Source of the DNA: Amoebidium appalachense
Lineage: Eukaryota; Ichthyosporea
DNA: 57,279 nucleotides
Reading direction: 5' to 3'
Assembly (NCBI GenBank): GCA_963693365.1
Contig: CAVNZM010000027.1
Location: forward strand, 1-57,279
Below are positions 49,398 to 57,279 of the stretch, in pieces. Position numbers and translations under genes: made by a program. Under the pieces are notes generated by a model. That model was not told the origin of the DNA. It made no database searches and saw nothing but the letters and a program-made list of their open reading frames with translations. The stretch's first letter is position 1. Each line of letters starts with the position of its first letter.

Positions 49398-50678
49398 TCA
49401 AGTAAATCGAATTGATAGCATCCCACCACTGATGCTCACTAGGTTGTGACCTCTTGCGTAGACCCAGAAGTCCACCATGTTGGTCATGGACTCGTGCATC
49501 TCGAGGTTGAGGTCGATGGTGTCGATGCGCGAGAAGTTGGTTGATCCGGTCGGCTGAATGGAGTCTTCGGGTTGAAGGGCGTAGGGGACCATGAACATCT
49601 TGAGTGCGGGGGAGCGGGTGTGGTACTTCTGCACAAGCACCTTGTGCGCGAAGAGACCACTGTAGTTGTACTGCATGCCCGTGTTGTTGTACTTGACGTC
49701 GATCTTCTGGATCGGCAGATACAAGGGGTTGTTGAAGTTCTTGCCGGGGCTGGCAAAGTTGAAGAAGTCGTTGCGGCCAGGGGTGTTGTTGCGCGCGCGG
49801 GGCTGGCACACGATCAGCAGCTCCTTGACGGGGAAGCCGAAGTTGAGCTGCTGTGTGACGATCTGCTTCTGGCCGCCGGTGCTGGTCATGTTCACGCTGA
49901 ACATCTTCTCCTGCCAGAGGTCGACCAGGTAGTCGTGGCGCTGGGCCTGTGCCCACATGGCACGCTCCTGCTCGTCGACGAAGATGTACTCGACGATGAC
50001 GTTGCTGTCGAAGATGGCGCCGCCATACTTGCCCACGGTCTGCGAGGACGGCTGCAGGTCGCCGACGTCGTTGATCAGGTCGCGCAGGGGCTTGGTGTCG
50101 ATGTCGATGCGCACGGTGTGGAACTGCAGCGCGACGATGGGGAGCGCGGCGCCGTACCTGCGGTTGAACCAGAACTGCAGCGGGAAGAAGTACTCCATGT
50201 CGTGGTTGGCCCAGTCGCGCAGCTGGCTGACGTGTTCAGCCTTGCCGATGGCGATGCCAAGGCCCTTGCCCGGGGGCGTCTCGATGTCCTCGAGCATGGC
50301 CAGCAGGCGGCCCACGTGCTGGTCGATGCGGTAGGTGCCTACATTGAGCTCGATGCGGTTGAAGAGCGCATAGGGCAGCATGTTGACGAAGTGGGCGTTG
50401 TACGGCAGCAGGTCGGAGCCCGGGGGGCCGCGCTTGAGGGCCTGGACCTTGAAGTGGATCCACAGGTCCTTGATCAGATCACCGGAGCGGCTGATCTCAC
50501 AGTTGCAACCGGTCGAGCCGTAGTCCAGGGCGGTCTGGAAGTTCACGCGGAAGAACTCGATGGAGAAGTTGCTGATCTGGGCATACTTGCTCCGGAAGAG
50601 GGTCTTTGTGGGCTTGAAGGTCAGCACCGAGTCCTGCACGCCCTTGGACACCAGCTGAACGATTGCCGAGCTAGACAT
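49398..50678 (-). CDS. Major capsid protein (double jelly-roll)
   Basis: A 426-residue protein with the typical NCLDV capsid start: AIVQLVSKGVQDSVLTFKPT, then FRSKYAQISNFSIEFF, NCEISRSGDLIKDLWIHFKV (60-79) and FNRIELNVGTYRIDQHVG. The C-terminal domain has FWFNRRYGAALPIVALQFHT and later PRARNNTPGRNDFFNF and a final jelly roll ending SGGMLSIRFT. It forms the trimeric capsomers of the icosahedral shell. The length is at the low end for the family. ATATTATG with TTAAAC lies directly upstream. Confidence 0.93.
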   Translation of the reverse strand: MSSSAIVQLVSKGVQDSVLTFKPTKTLFRSKYAQISNFSIEFFRVNFQTALDYGSTGCNCEISRSGDLIKDLWIHFKVQALKRGPPGSDLLPYNAHFVNMLPYALFNRIELNVGTYRIDQHVGRLLAMLEDIETPPGKGLGIAIGKAEHVSQLRDWANHDMEYFFPLQFWFNRRYGAALPIVALQFHTVRIDIDTKPLRDLINDVGDLQPSSQTVGKYGGAIFDSNVIVEYIFVDEQERAMWAQAQRHDYLVDLWQEKMFSVNMTSTGGQKQIVTQQLNFGFPVKELLIVCQPRARNNTPGRNDFFNFASPGKNFNNPLYLPIQKIDVKYNNTGMQYNYSGLFAHKVLVQKYHTRSPALKMFMVPYALQPEDSIQPTGSTNFSRIDTIDLNLEMHESMTNMVDFWVYARGHNLVSISGGMLSIRFT

Positions 50679-50746
50679 GTTTAAGATTTGCCAACATAAT
50701 ATCGCACAGGACCACGTCTGGATGGAAAAGGCCGCGGGATAGCGCG

Positions 50747-50759
50747 CATTTTGTCCGCC
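50747..50759 (+). promoter_or_regulatory. Late-type motif before the 50770 gene
   Basis: CATTTTGTCCGCC, ending 10 bases before the ATG; nearly identical to the one before 25739. Confidence 0.5.
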
Positions 50760-50769
50760 AGAGACTAGA

Positions 50770-51549
50770 ATGCCCTATACCGACTTTGACGCGCTCGCCA
50801 ACGACGTCACCGGTCCCGCGCGCAGGCTGCAGATTCTCGCGGTGGACCGGTACGCCCAGGACTTCGACGTGACCCCCGAGGTCACCAAGGCGGCGGCGTT
50901 GCTGCTTGCGGGGTCCATCGACGACTTCGCCGAACACCTGGCGGCCGACAAGCCCGTGCCGCTGACCGCCCTGGGAATCGTCGACCTTGCGCACTGCCTG
51001 TGGGCGCAGATCAAGGACGGCAAGTTCAGGTTCAGCAGGGCGCTGCGCGTGGCCGAGGACATCTACCAGCGCACGCGCCTGGCATGCCTCTCGGCGACGG
51101 CCGCGGACTTCAACCGCACGCTGGTCGATGGGTACGGCGTGCCTTCGACTCTGGTGACGGACATCAGCAGGTACTCGAGGTTCTATGGTCTGCGGCTGTC
51201 GGACGTGGCGGCCGTCAACCGCTGGCTTGTCGCAGTGGAAAGGACGCTGCACGAGAAGGACGCCAGCGCGGCGCTGGTCATACCGCCTGAGATCCGCAAG
51301 CTGCGGCCGCGCGAGTGGTGCCAGAAGCCCGAGGAGACGTTCAAGCGGCGGACGGAGCTACACGAGGACCTGTACCAGCGGTGGCGCAACTTGCTGTACA
51401 AGCCCATAAACATGGTCCGGCTGGAGGCGAAGGACATAGACAAGAACACGCTGCTTGCGGTGCACCACCGCCGTCTGAACGGCCAGCACGTGGACGCGTT
51501 CATGGCCGGCACGGCCGTCGACGTGCGCGGGACCCCGAACCCCCCTTAA
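50770..51549 (+). CDS. Hypothetical paralogue A, 259 aa
   Basis: An all-helical protein without membrane segments. It aligns along its length with the next gene: RLQIL-x-x-(D/E)-(R/K)-Y, TALGIV, (R)AAED(I/M)YQR-(x)n-RL, and a C-terminal L-H/F-E-D-L-Y-x-R-W-R-N. The repeated helical units recall cyclin/TFIIB-like folds, but no signature proves it. Position between the capsid gene and late genes suggests a conserved viral function. Confidence 0.65.
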   Translation: MPYTDFDALANDVTGPARRLQILAVDRYAQDFDVTPEVTKAAALLLAGSIDDFAEHLAADKPVPLTALGIVDLAHCLWAQIKDGKFRFSRALRVAEDIYQRTRLACLSATAADFNRTLVDGYGVPSTLVTDISRYSRFYGLRLSDVAAVNRWLVAVERTLHEKDASAALVIPPEIRKLRPREWCQKPEETFKRRTELHEDLYQRWRNLLYKPINMVRLEAKDIDKNTLLAVHHRRLNGQHVDAFMAGTAVDVRGTPNPP

Positions 51550-51607
51550 GACAAGCGCGTTCCTGGCCGCAAGTGCGTAGAGCGATTTTTATCGCTGCAG
51601 AAATCAG

Positions 51608-52429
51608 ATGGCAACCGACCAAATGAATATGAGGGCGACAGAGTTCAGGTCGTCTGATTTCGCAGATCAAGTGGAGAAGAAGGAGGACGCACTACCACTG
51701 CGACCACTTCAGATTCTACACACGGAGAAGTACGGGAAGCAGTTCAACCTAACCGAGGACGGGGCCAAGCTGTTGTCGCTGTGTTTCCGCAAAAACGCGG
51801 ACTACTTCCTGACAGAGATCCAGCAGAACAGGACACCCCAGCTCTGTGCCCTAGGCATCGTGCTAACCGCAGCGCAGCTGATGCGATTCGCGGACAGCAA
51901 CCAATCCCCAACTAAACTGACGGACGCGATCCGCGCGGCCGAGGACATGTACCAGCGATACCGCCTGATGATCACCAACCAGCCAAGCCCAGACTTCAAC
52001 CTCAAAACCGTCGGTCCATGCGGCGGTCCACGCATCCTGATTACGAGCATCCAGGAATACATGAACACATACCACGTGAGCTTCGACACCATCACCAAGA
52101 TAAACCGCACGCTTAGCGACATCAAGAACGCCGCCAAGGCCGGCGTTTTCAATCCCGACATCGTATTCAACGTGCAGGCACTCGCAAGCGTCACGACGTG
52201 TCCTGGGCCCGTGTGTGTTGAGGTCAAGATGCTGGGCCGCGTGCAGCTGTTCGAAGACCTGTACAGTCGCTGGCGGAACGCAGTGCTGGGGACAAACACG
52301 CTGGCGGTTGAAACGACCACGCACAACATGAGCGGGGACAGCCTCGCAGCCCTTTGGCACCGCAACCTCGACCAGGCCATGCGCCGCAGCAGTTCGTGCA
52401 TCAAAGCCAACCCGTGTATCGGGCGCTGA
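51608..52429 (+). CDS. Hypothetical paralogue B, 273 aa
   Basis: A tandem paralogue of the 50770 gene (PLQILHTEKYGKQF, CALGIVLTAAQLM, RAAEDMYQRYRLM, LFEDLYSRWRNAVLG). Codon use is slightly less G/C-biased. GCGATTTTTATCGC, 10-23 bases before the ATG, is both a late-type motif and a small palindrome. The two proteins could form a heterodimer; function unknown. Confidence 0.65.
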   Translation: MATDQMNMRATEFRSSDFADQVEKKEDALPLRPLQILHTEKYGKQFNLTEDGAKLLSLCFRKNADYFLTEIQQNRTPQLCALGIVLTAAQLMRFADSNQSPTKLTDAIRAAEDMYQRYRLMITNQPSPDFNLKTVGPCGGPRILITSIQEYMNTYHVSFDTITKINRTLSDIKNAAKAGVFNPDIVFNVQALASVTTCPGPVCVEVKMLGRVQLFEDLYSRWRNAVLGTNTLAVETTTHNMSGDSLAALWHRNLDQAMRRSSSCIKANPCIGR

Positions 52430-52458
52430 TACGTGATAAAATGTAACCGAGTACCATA

Positions 52459-52890
52459 ATGAAACAACAGCGCGGACCAAGACGGACAGTTATGGACTGC
52501 TCTGAACGCCCAACCCGGGCCGACGGAAAGGCCAAGCGCGCAAGACCCTCGCAGGCGAAGCGCGCAAAGACCACGACCTCCGCGCCCACCAGGACGCGGA
52601 GATGTGGACCCGCGACCGTACGCAGCAGGGTCACCGGGCAGTGCGTGCCGGCGAACCTCGAGAAGCTGCCGATCACATCCGAGAGGTCCCTGGTACCCAA
52701 GAACTTCTCGGTCAAGCCCGGCGTGGGCGGTGGATCCCCGGGCGACGCCTACTTCAAACCACCAGACAAGGTTGACGATCTTGTAAACATGATATATCCA
52801 GCAGGAGGGTCAATGACATGCGGCGCGGAACTATTCTACAGCGGAACCGGGGCCAGGCTTGCCGGTTGTTCCATGTTCCTAGCGAAGTAG
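52459..52890 (+). CDS. Basic protein with CGPxT...CVPA motif, 143 aa
   Basis: A lysine/arginine-rich N-terminus (GKAKRARPSQAKRAKTTT) is followed by RCGPATVRSRVTGQCVPA (48-65). The remainder is glycine/proline-rich with two cysteines. The gene at 56506-57220 has the same C-G-P-x-T-(x)n-C-V-P-A motif. It starts after GATAAAATG; an alternative ATG is 52492. Probably a virion protein. Confidence 0.55.
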   Translation: MKQQRGPRRTVMDCSERPTRADGKAKRARPSQAKRAKTTTSAPTRTRRCGPATVRSRVTGQCVPANLEKLPITSERSLVPKNFSVKPGVGGGSPGDAYFKPPDKVDDLVNMIYPAGGSMTCGAELFYSGTGARLAGCSMFLAK

Positions 52891-52923
52891 TGGCTTGTGC
52901 ATATGTTTTTGGGCCCGTTTCTA

Positions 52924-53304
52924 ATGTCCCGACACAACCTGAAATCAAAATGCTGGGGCCCACACGCATGGAAGTTTATTCATGCCGTCACACTCGGGTA
53001 CCCCGACGAGCCGAGCGCGCGCAGTAAGGAGCAGTACGAGGCGTTCCTGAACTCGCTCCCGGACGTCCTGCCGTGCCGGTCGTGCCGCGGGCACTTCGCC
53101 AAGCTGGTGCGCAGGTCCAAGTGCAAGCTGTCGCGCCAGGTCCTCAAGAACCGCGACCGCCTGTTCCGCTGGGGCGTGCGCGTGCACAACACCGTCAACC
53201 AGCGCAAGAAGAAGCGCACGCTCAAGCCGCGGGAGGTGGCACGCCAGTACGACCCGTGGCTGGTTAAGCCAAGCCGTGGTTCGCAGCCCAGTGCCGCACA
53301 ATAG
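52924..53304 (+). CDS. Erv1/Alr-like thiol oxidoreductase
   Basis: A 126-residue protein. WGPHAWKFIHAVTLGYP (11-27) is the Erv1 start signature, LPCRSCRGHF (49-58) holds the redox C-x-x-C, and WGVRVHNTVNQR (about 83-94) supplies the FAD-contacting H-N-x-x-N segment. The family makes disulfide bonds in virion proteins in the cytoplasm. I use the ATG at 52924, because the late-type motif (ATATGTTTTTGGGC) sits between it and an earlier ATG at 52903. The basic C-terminal tail is longer than usual and overlaps the convergent HNH gene. Confidence 0.85.
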   Translation: MSRHNLKSKCWGPHAWKFIHAVTLGYPDEPSARSKEQYEAFLNSLPDVLPCRSCRGHFAKLVRRSKCKLSRQVLKNRDRLFRWGVRVHNTVNQRKKKRTLKPREVARQYDPWLVKPSRGSQPSAAQ

Positions 53305-53968
53305 TGGCCAGGTGCTGCAGGTACGCCGCGGGGTGCATGTCGTTCTTCGTGTAGTTGCACGTCTTGCAGCAGGGCACGCTGTTCCCCTCGGTGTAGCCGA
53401 TGGCGGGATACAACCTATCGACACCATTCGAGTTCTCCAACCCACAATAAAAGCAGTCCTTGCCCCGCAGGCTATCGAACTCCTTCCGGGTCAATGTAAA
53501 CACGGACGACGGGCACCGCCGCCCGTTGTCCGTGACGCACCGCTTGCGCGCGCTGCACCTGTACGTGTTGTAGTTCGTGCTGTACGACCGCGTCGATGGG
53601 GGCTGTCGGTAGGCCTTGCGGGCCGTCAGCGCTCGAGCAAGCCGGCGCGCGCCCCCCGCCGACCGTCCAAGTGCGCGTTTGACCAGTGAGCATTCGAGCA
53701 TGGTGTGTGCGGCCAGGGCACACAGCTGTGATGTGCGCAGGCCGTGTCTGACCTTGTGGCACGTCGAGCATACCGGGCGTACGTTCCCGTGCACGTATCC
53801 GCGCCGGTACACACACAGCGCGATGTTCCTGTGCGTGCGCTCACGCTCCGCACGGTTGCACACCTGGCAGGGGCGGCGGAACAGCTCGTTGAGTGCGGTC
53901 GAAGACAGGTCCATGGGCAGTTTTTTGTTTGTTGCGTTAGCCCTGATGTTGGACACGAACACATCCAT
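53264..53968 (-). CDS. HNH-type treble-clef nuclease-like protein, 234 aa
   Basis: Two cysteine clusters. The first (about 33-80) has CQVCNRAE and VCSTCHKVRHG. The second (about 171-215) has CFYCGLENSNGVDRLYPAIG, then YTEGN-S-V-PCCKTCN, the pattern of an HNH endonuclease with C-x-x-C/G-V-D-R/N-x-V-P-C-C-x-x-C-N. Similar stand-alone HNH proteins occur in phycodnavirus-type and mimivirus-type genomes, often as mobile elements. It may be a homing-type nuclease; its G+C-rich codons match the core genes. Confidence 0.7.
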   Translation of the reverse strand: MDVFVSNIRANATNKKLPMDLSSTALNELFRRPCQVCNRAERERTHRNIALCVYRRGYVHGNVRPVCSTCHKVRHGLRTSQLCALAAHTMLECSLVKRALGRSAGGARRLARALTARKAYRQPPSTRSYSTNYNTYRCSARKRCVTDNGRRCPSSVFTLTRKEFDSLRGKDCFYCGLENSNGVDRLYPAIGYTEGNSVPCCKTCNYTKNDMHPAAYLQHLATIVRHWAANHGLA

Positions 53969-53989
53969 GATGGCACGAGAGCATTAAAA

Positions 53990-54280
53990 TCACAAAACGG
54001 TGCCGACCACCACCGTGACGCCGAGGGGGGCGCACATCCCTGCCACCCACGCGGCGTAGCCCACGGACGCGCCCATCAGCACGAGGCGCGGCTCAAGCGT
54101 CGGGTCGTTTCGTGCACGCTCGAGGATGCGCAGGAGCCCCGGCACCCAGCTGTGGACGAACCCTACACCCACGGCGCCGTGCAGCTGCAAGCGCTCGCAC
54201 GTCGCCCTCAGGACGGCCCACCTGTTCATCGGCAAGGGGAAAAAGCCACAGCAGATGTGGTGCTCAACGGGTGTGTGCAT
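53990..54280 (-). CDS. Small protein with C-terminal membrane segments, 96 aa
   Basis: ATG at 54280, with TTTATACCTTTGTCGCGGC upstream; an internal ATG at 54229 is possible. Two hydrophobic segments lie near the end (LVLMGASVGYAAWVAGM and LGVTVVVGTVL). No family recognised. Confidence 0.5.
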   Translation of the reverse strand: MHTPVEHHICCGFFPLPMNRWAVLRATCERLQLHGAVGVGFVHSWVPGLLRILERARNDPTLEPRLVLMGASVGYAAWVAGMCAPLGVTVVVGTVL

Positions 54281-54306
54281 GTGACCTGCTTGTGCCGCGA
54301 CAAAGG

Positions 54307-54314
54307 TATAAATA
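54307..54314 (+). promoter_or_regulatory. TATAAATA box
   Basis: TATA box 43-50 bases before the ATG at 54357. On the other strand the same A/T stretch precedes the divergent 54280 gene. Confidence 0.5.
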
Positions 54315-54356
54315 TTCGCGGGTAGTCCTTCGGCGACAGAACGGTCCCGACGGAAG

Positions 54357-54609
54357 ATGGTGGCATACGACGAAATCGAGCTGCTCGACTACCTTGGCGA
54401 GCCGCCCTCGAGCGAGACCGAGACCGACGACGACGCCGATTCCCTCCCCCCCCCTGCTGGACCAGGAGTTCGAGCTTCTAGTGCACATCTTCCACGAACT
54501 GAAGTACCGCTCGGCGACGACGGGGCTGTTTGACCGGCTGACGCTGCGGCAGTTCTACAATCTGGCACACGCGAGCAGCACGTGCTTCACGTCGGCACGT
54601 TGGCGGTGA
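54357..54609 (+). CDS. Small acidic protein (frame change at C-run)
   Basis: The ATG at 54357 gives an acidic start (MVAYDEIELLDYLGEPPSSE) to about residue 31. At the C-run near 54448-54457 coding character moves by one base to a frame reading LLDQEFELLVHIFHELKYRS and TLRQFYNLAHAS, ending at 54609. A single extra C explains this. The joined product would be about 83 residues, helical, of unknown function. The end overlaps the convergent gene by 23 bases. Confidence 0.5.
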
Positions 54610-55150
54610 GGCTGTCGAGGATGCTGAAGCACAGCTGCCCGAGCTTGGCCGGGTCGCGTGTTTCAAGGAGCGAGCGGGCGTCTTCGTCTGTCATCTGGGA
54701 GGTGGCGGCCTTTGCAATGTTGAATATGTTCGACATGGTCGACGGGTCCAGGGTGGGGAGCGGCGTCTGGCCGCCCGGAACGTACAGTGGATGTTGGGCC
54801 GGGGGGGGGGTGTCGAGGAGGGGCACCCCCCCGGCATGGCCAACGAGTTTCTGGATGTAGTCGACAACAGCGACCTTGGTGACTTCGTGCATTCGTGCCC
54901 AGGCGTTGTACAGGCCCATCTCGTGCAGCGGGGACGCGTCCGAGTCCAGAAAACCCCAATCGCCTGCATGCACGGCAGCGGCGAAGGGGACCAGCCTGTC
55001 CGCGAACATGCGTGCAGGCAGGGCTGGGTCTATGTCGGCCGTCGCTGCGGCCAGCTGGCGAGCCTGAGTGATATCGGGGAGGTCGGGGAATGCGCCCTGC
55101 AATTTCGAGCAGAGTTCGTCCAGGCAGGCATTGAATGCAACGGTGTCCAT
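54587..55150 (-). CDS. Hypothetical protein, 187 aa
   Basis: ATG at 55150; the frame is open farther upstream, but CCTACAAAATAAAGG-type A/T-rich sequence faces this start. Helical, with PDLPDITQARQLAAATADI, a tryptophan segment and a C-terminal helical bundle (SNIFNIAKAATSQMTDEDAR). No motif recognised. Confidence 0.6.
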   Translation of the reverse strand: MDTVAFNACLDELCSKLQGAFPDLPDITQARQLAAATADIDPALPARMFADRLVPFAAAVHAGDWGFLDSDASPLHEMGLYNAWARMHEVTKVAVVDYIQKLVGHAGGVPLLDTPPPAQHPLYVPGGQTPLPTLDPSTMSNIFNIAKAATSQMTDEDARSLLETRDPAKLGQLCFSILDSLTANVPT

Positions 55151-55211
55151 TGAACAATGACCTACAAAATAAAGGGCCGCAGCACTACCGACAAAAAAAT
55201 GATTCGGGCAC

Positions 55212-55442
55212 ATGCAAATGCCACGCAGACGCCGCCATACCCGCACGCGTACACACGGAGGAAAAGCCGGATCGCCCTTCCACAAGCTCGCGCTGGGGCT
55301 CCTGACTGAAAGCGTGCACGAGAAGGCGCCGGGATGCATGCCCCGACACACCGCCAAGACCATCGCGAACGCAAGATACCATCTGATGCGCCGACAGATG
55401 CGGCGCATGGCATGCAGCAGGTGGTGTTCCCTCGAGGCCTAA
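55212..55442 (+). CDS. Arg/His-rich small protein, 76 aa
   Basis: It begins MQMPRRRRHTRTRTHGGK; a helical middle follows (FHKLALGLLTESVHEKAPG) and then a basic end (RYHLMRRQMRRM). The alternation of basic tail and helix is histone- or protamine-like in composition only. The start could also be the ATG at 55218. An A-rich stretch and GATTCGGGC lie upstream. Confidence 0.5.
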   Translation: MQMPRRRRHTRTRTHGGKAGSPFHKLALGLLTESVHEKAPGCMPRHTAKTIANARYHLMRRQMRRMACSRWCSLEA

Positions 55443-55466
55443 ACACAAGGGTGTTGGTCGTTTTTT

Positions 55467-56453
55467 CTAGACGGTCATGAGACAACGCGGGGTTGTCCTT
55501 GTTTTAATAAAAGCCCAATCCAGCCGGTTGCAGATGGCCCTCCATGTGCGATCGTGGTCGCAGAGTTTGTCGGCCGACTTGAGCAGGGGTATGTGGGCGA
55601 GATATGACGTCCAGTCCAGGAGCTCGCAAAACTTGTAGAGCAGGTAGTTGACTGACAGGAAGTTGATGCGATCGTCACATGCGTCCTTGAAGACGCCCTG
55701 TGTCTGCATGAACATGTCCCTCAGGCGGTCCAGCTGCTCGGTGTTGAATTGGGGGCACTGTATGCCAAACGCGCTCTGCATGATGCTCGGTATGTTGCGG
55801 TAGTAGCGGTTCAGCTTACGGCTGCGGAGCAGCTTCTTGACGTGCGCGTGGGTGACTCGTTCCATGGGATAGTGGGTGCCAGCGGCCTCGCGGACGAACT
55901 GGACAACCTCGTCGGGGATGTCCGTGGTCTCCTTGCCCTGAAAGTGCACCAGCGTCTCATTGAAATGGTTGAGGGGCTTGTACACCTGTTGGCGTTGGCT
56001 CCTCGGGGGCGGGTGCTTGAAGAACGACTTGCTGAACTCACAGTAACCGGGGACCGCCTCGCCGCACTCGGTGCACACGTACAGCTCGCGCGTCTTCTCC
56101 AGCACGCCGACGCCACAGGCCGTACAGGGGTCGGGCTCCCTGCGGGGCATGCGGTCCTGGACGTCCTCCACGTGGGTCAGGTACTGGCGGTACACGTCGC
56201 GGCGCGATTCGCGGTCGCTGCACTCGTAGTGCTTGAGGATGTACGGCACGGTGTCCAGCAGGAAGTCGATCTCCTCCTGACCCACCGAATCGTCGCCCAC
56301 CTTCCTGCGCTTCGCGAACTCGGCCATGCGCAGGTCGACGCGCGACTCGATGTCGTTCTGTGCGACGTGCTGCGAGTACTGCCTGTCTGCATCACAGGCC
56401 TTCTTGGACCGATAGGGAGCCCGCGTCGGGCGCTTGCGTTCGTCGAGCGACAT
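55467..56453 (-). CDS. VLTF3-like viral late transcription factor
   Basis: A 328-residue protein. It has a zinc ribbon CTACGVGVLEKTRELYVCTEC (110-130), then the family hallmark (VYKPLNHFNETLVHFQGKE at about 156-174, IPDEVV), and a C-terminal region with LRSRKLNRYYRNIPSIM and FCELLDW (near 275-281). VLTF3 homologues direct late gene transcription in poxviruses and most NCLDV families. Its presence suggests that this virus drives its own late promoters; the ATTTTNTG-type motif is a candidate target. The ATG at 56453 is close to the divergent 3' end of the next gene. Confidence 0.92.
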   Translation of the reverse strand: MSLDERKRPTRAPYRSKKACDADRQYSQHVAQNDIESRVDLRMAEFAKRRKVGDDSVGQEEIDFLLDTVPYILKHYECSDRESRRDVYRQYLTHVEDVQDRMPRREPDPCTACGVGVLEKTRELYVCTECGEAVPGYCEFSKSFFKHPPPRSQRQQVYKPLNHFNETLVHFQGKETTDIPDEVVQFVREAAGTHYPMERVTHAHVKKLLRSRKLNRYYRNIPSIMQSAFGIQCPQFNTEQLDRLRDMFMQTQGVFKDACDDRINFLSVNYLLYKFCELLDWTSYLAHIPLLKSADKLCDHDRTWRAICNRLDWAFIKTRTTPRCLMTV

Positions 56454-56505
56454 TGGAATGAGTGGTGTGGGGCACGCCGGGCGCCCGTTATTTATACCCT
56501 CGAAC

Positions 56506-57220
56506 CTAGGGGGCGGAGTGGACCACGAACAACGCAGGGAAGTGCTGCAGATTGGCCGCGACGCCCCAGCAGCCCGAGTTTACAGGGTCGACGAGAGCGA
56601 AGGTGCTGATTTTGTTGGACCCGCATCCCATCATCTGAAGAACGTCTTGACCCTGGTTGATGGGCTTGCGGCTGAAGTCGGGCGGCGGAGCCGCGCGCCC
56701 AGTCTTGGGCTCGCAGTACCCGAACACGTTCTTTGCCGTCGCAGGGACACATTCCCCGGCCAACTTGATCGTCCCCGGCCCGCATTCGCCCGCACGGGAC
56801 CTCGAACCGGCGGAGCGCACACGCATGGTGGAGACAGGGCGGGGGCGGGGGCCTGTGTCTGCTTCCTTTGGGTTTGGGGTGGCGCCTTGACCGGTGCGGG
56901 CTTGGTCCTGGCGGGCCTGGCGACGGGCTTGACACGGAACGTCGACATGGCCTTCGGCGTCGCGGTACAGGTGGACACCAGCGCGCGCGCGCCTTCCATT
57001 CTCGCGCGCTTCCTGTCAGGTGCCTGGGCGCCAACCGGGCCGGTCGGTCGCTTGGGTGGTGCGGGGGGGCGGGGGGGGGCTTGGATCCGGACGGCGCCGG
57101 CGTACCGACACGCTTAGACAGGAGCTCCAGCTTCTTGATCTCCGACTCCAAGTGACCGAGGGTGAGACCCACGCGTGGAGTAGCAACCCGACCGATTGTC
57201 TTCGAGGGCTTGGGTGGCAT
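56506..57220 (-). CDS. CGPGT/CVPA-motif protein (frame changes)
   Basis: The ATG at 57220 (MPPKPSKTIGRV) opens a basic start with a short coiled coil (LESEIKKLELLSKRV). After the G-rich run near 57061-57078 coding character moves to another frame (MSTFRVKPVARPARTKPAPV), then near 56830-56845 to a third, which holds CGPGTIKLAGECVPA, FGYCEP and a conserved-looking end (DVLQMMGCGSN, SGCWGVAANLQHFPAL). The last part, 56506-56826, may be a gene on its own. The motif is shared with 52459-52890. Likely a virion protein. Confidence 0.5.
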
Positions 57221-57279
57221 TTATTGGTGAGCAGAAAAGATATTAAGCACATCGCGCAGCCGCGGTGGCAAGCGCGTTT

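Noticed and set aside
1-57279. tRNA or rRNA genes
   Set aside because: I saw no cloverleaf with a T-loop GTTCRA-type signature and no rRNA-like stretch; a covariance search would be needed to exclude degenerate ones.

Overview
The window is a gene-dense, G+C-rich piece of a large double-stranded DNA virus of the Nucleocytoviricota. The evidence is a set of hallmark genes: double jelly-roll major capsid protein (49398-50678), VLTF3-like late transcription factor (55467-56453), SF3/D5-type helicase (17047-18534), archaeo-eukaryotic primase (29708-30802), YqaJ-type exonuclease (46339-47184), Erv1-like thiol oxidase (52924-53304), a possible L1R/F9L-type myristoylated virion protein (38551-39264), a C1A cysteine protease (41294-41956) and two families seen mainly in these viruses. 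I cannot name the family or host. No packaging ATPase, DNA polymerase or RNA polymerase subunit is visible, so this is probably part of a larger genome. Spliceosomal-type introns, AATAAA signals and CCAAT/CRE/TATA upstream regions point to at least a nuclear phase in a eukaryotic, probably unicellular, host.

Layout. 1-15.5 kb is an accessory, early-looking region rich in KilA-N, MSV199-like and Bro-N-like proteins, F-box proteins, broken gene copies and 159-bp tandem repeats. 15.5-19.8 kb is an A+T-richer island with palindromic and direct short repeats, a five-finger C2H2 protein, the SF3 helicase and two genes of a PD-(D/E)XK nuclease-like family. 19.8-23.5 kb holds small basic or membrane virion-type genes. 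23.5-25.7 kb has two KilA-N genes, one fused to the same nuclease domain. 25.7-57.3 kb is mainly replication, structural and maturation genes, often only a few bases apart, many preceded by an A/T-rich ATTTTNTG(Y/T)SC-like motif 10-25 bases before the start codon.

The most unusual observation is at 1940-3854. One minus-strand gene appears to be split by a 610-base spliceosomal-type intron (3554 to 2945). That intron contains, in antisense orientation and with lower G+C, most of a nuclease-like gene (3008-3616). The two exon products match the start and middle of the paralogue at 7553-8209 across the proposed junction. A second, 225-base intron with the same architecture (AAG/GTG donor, CTRAC branch site 14-15 bases before the AG) interrupts a Bro-N-like gene at 12557-12781. 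Related nuclease domains occur at 18674, 19418 (probably inactive) and 24995, three of the four in A+T-richer DNA. This looks like a mobile nuclease family that has used, or been trapped in, a spliceosomal intron.

Caveats. Several genes are broken by single in-frame stop codons (5983, 7553, 12899) or by frame changes near G/C homopolymers (13.5, 22.9, 35.1, 35.8, 54.4, 57.07 kb). I cannot tell biology from sequence error for these. All family names rest on motif reading by eye, not on database searches.
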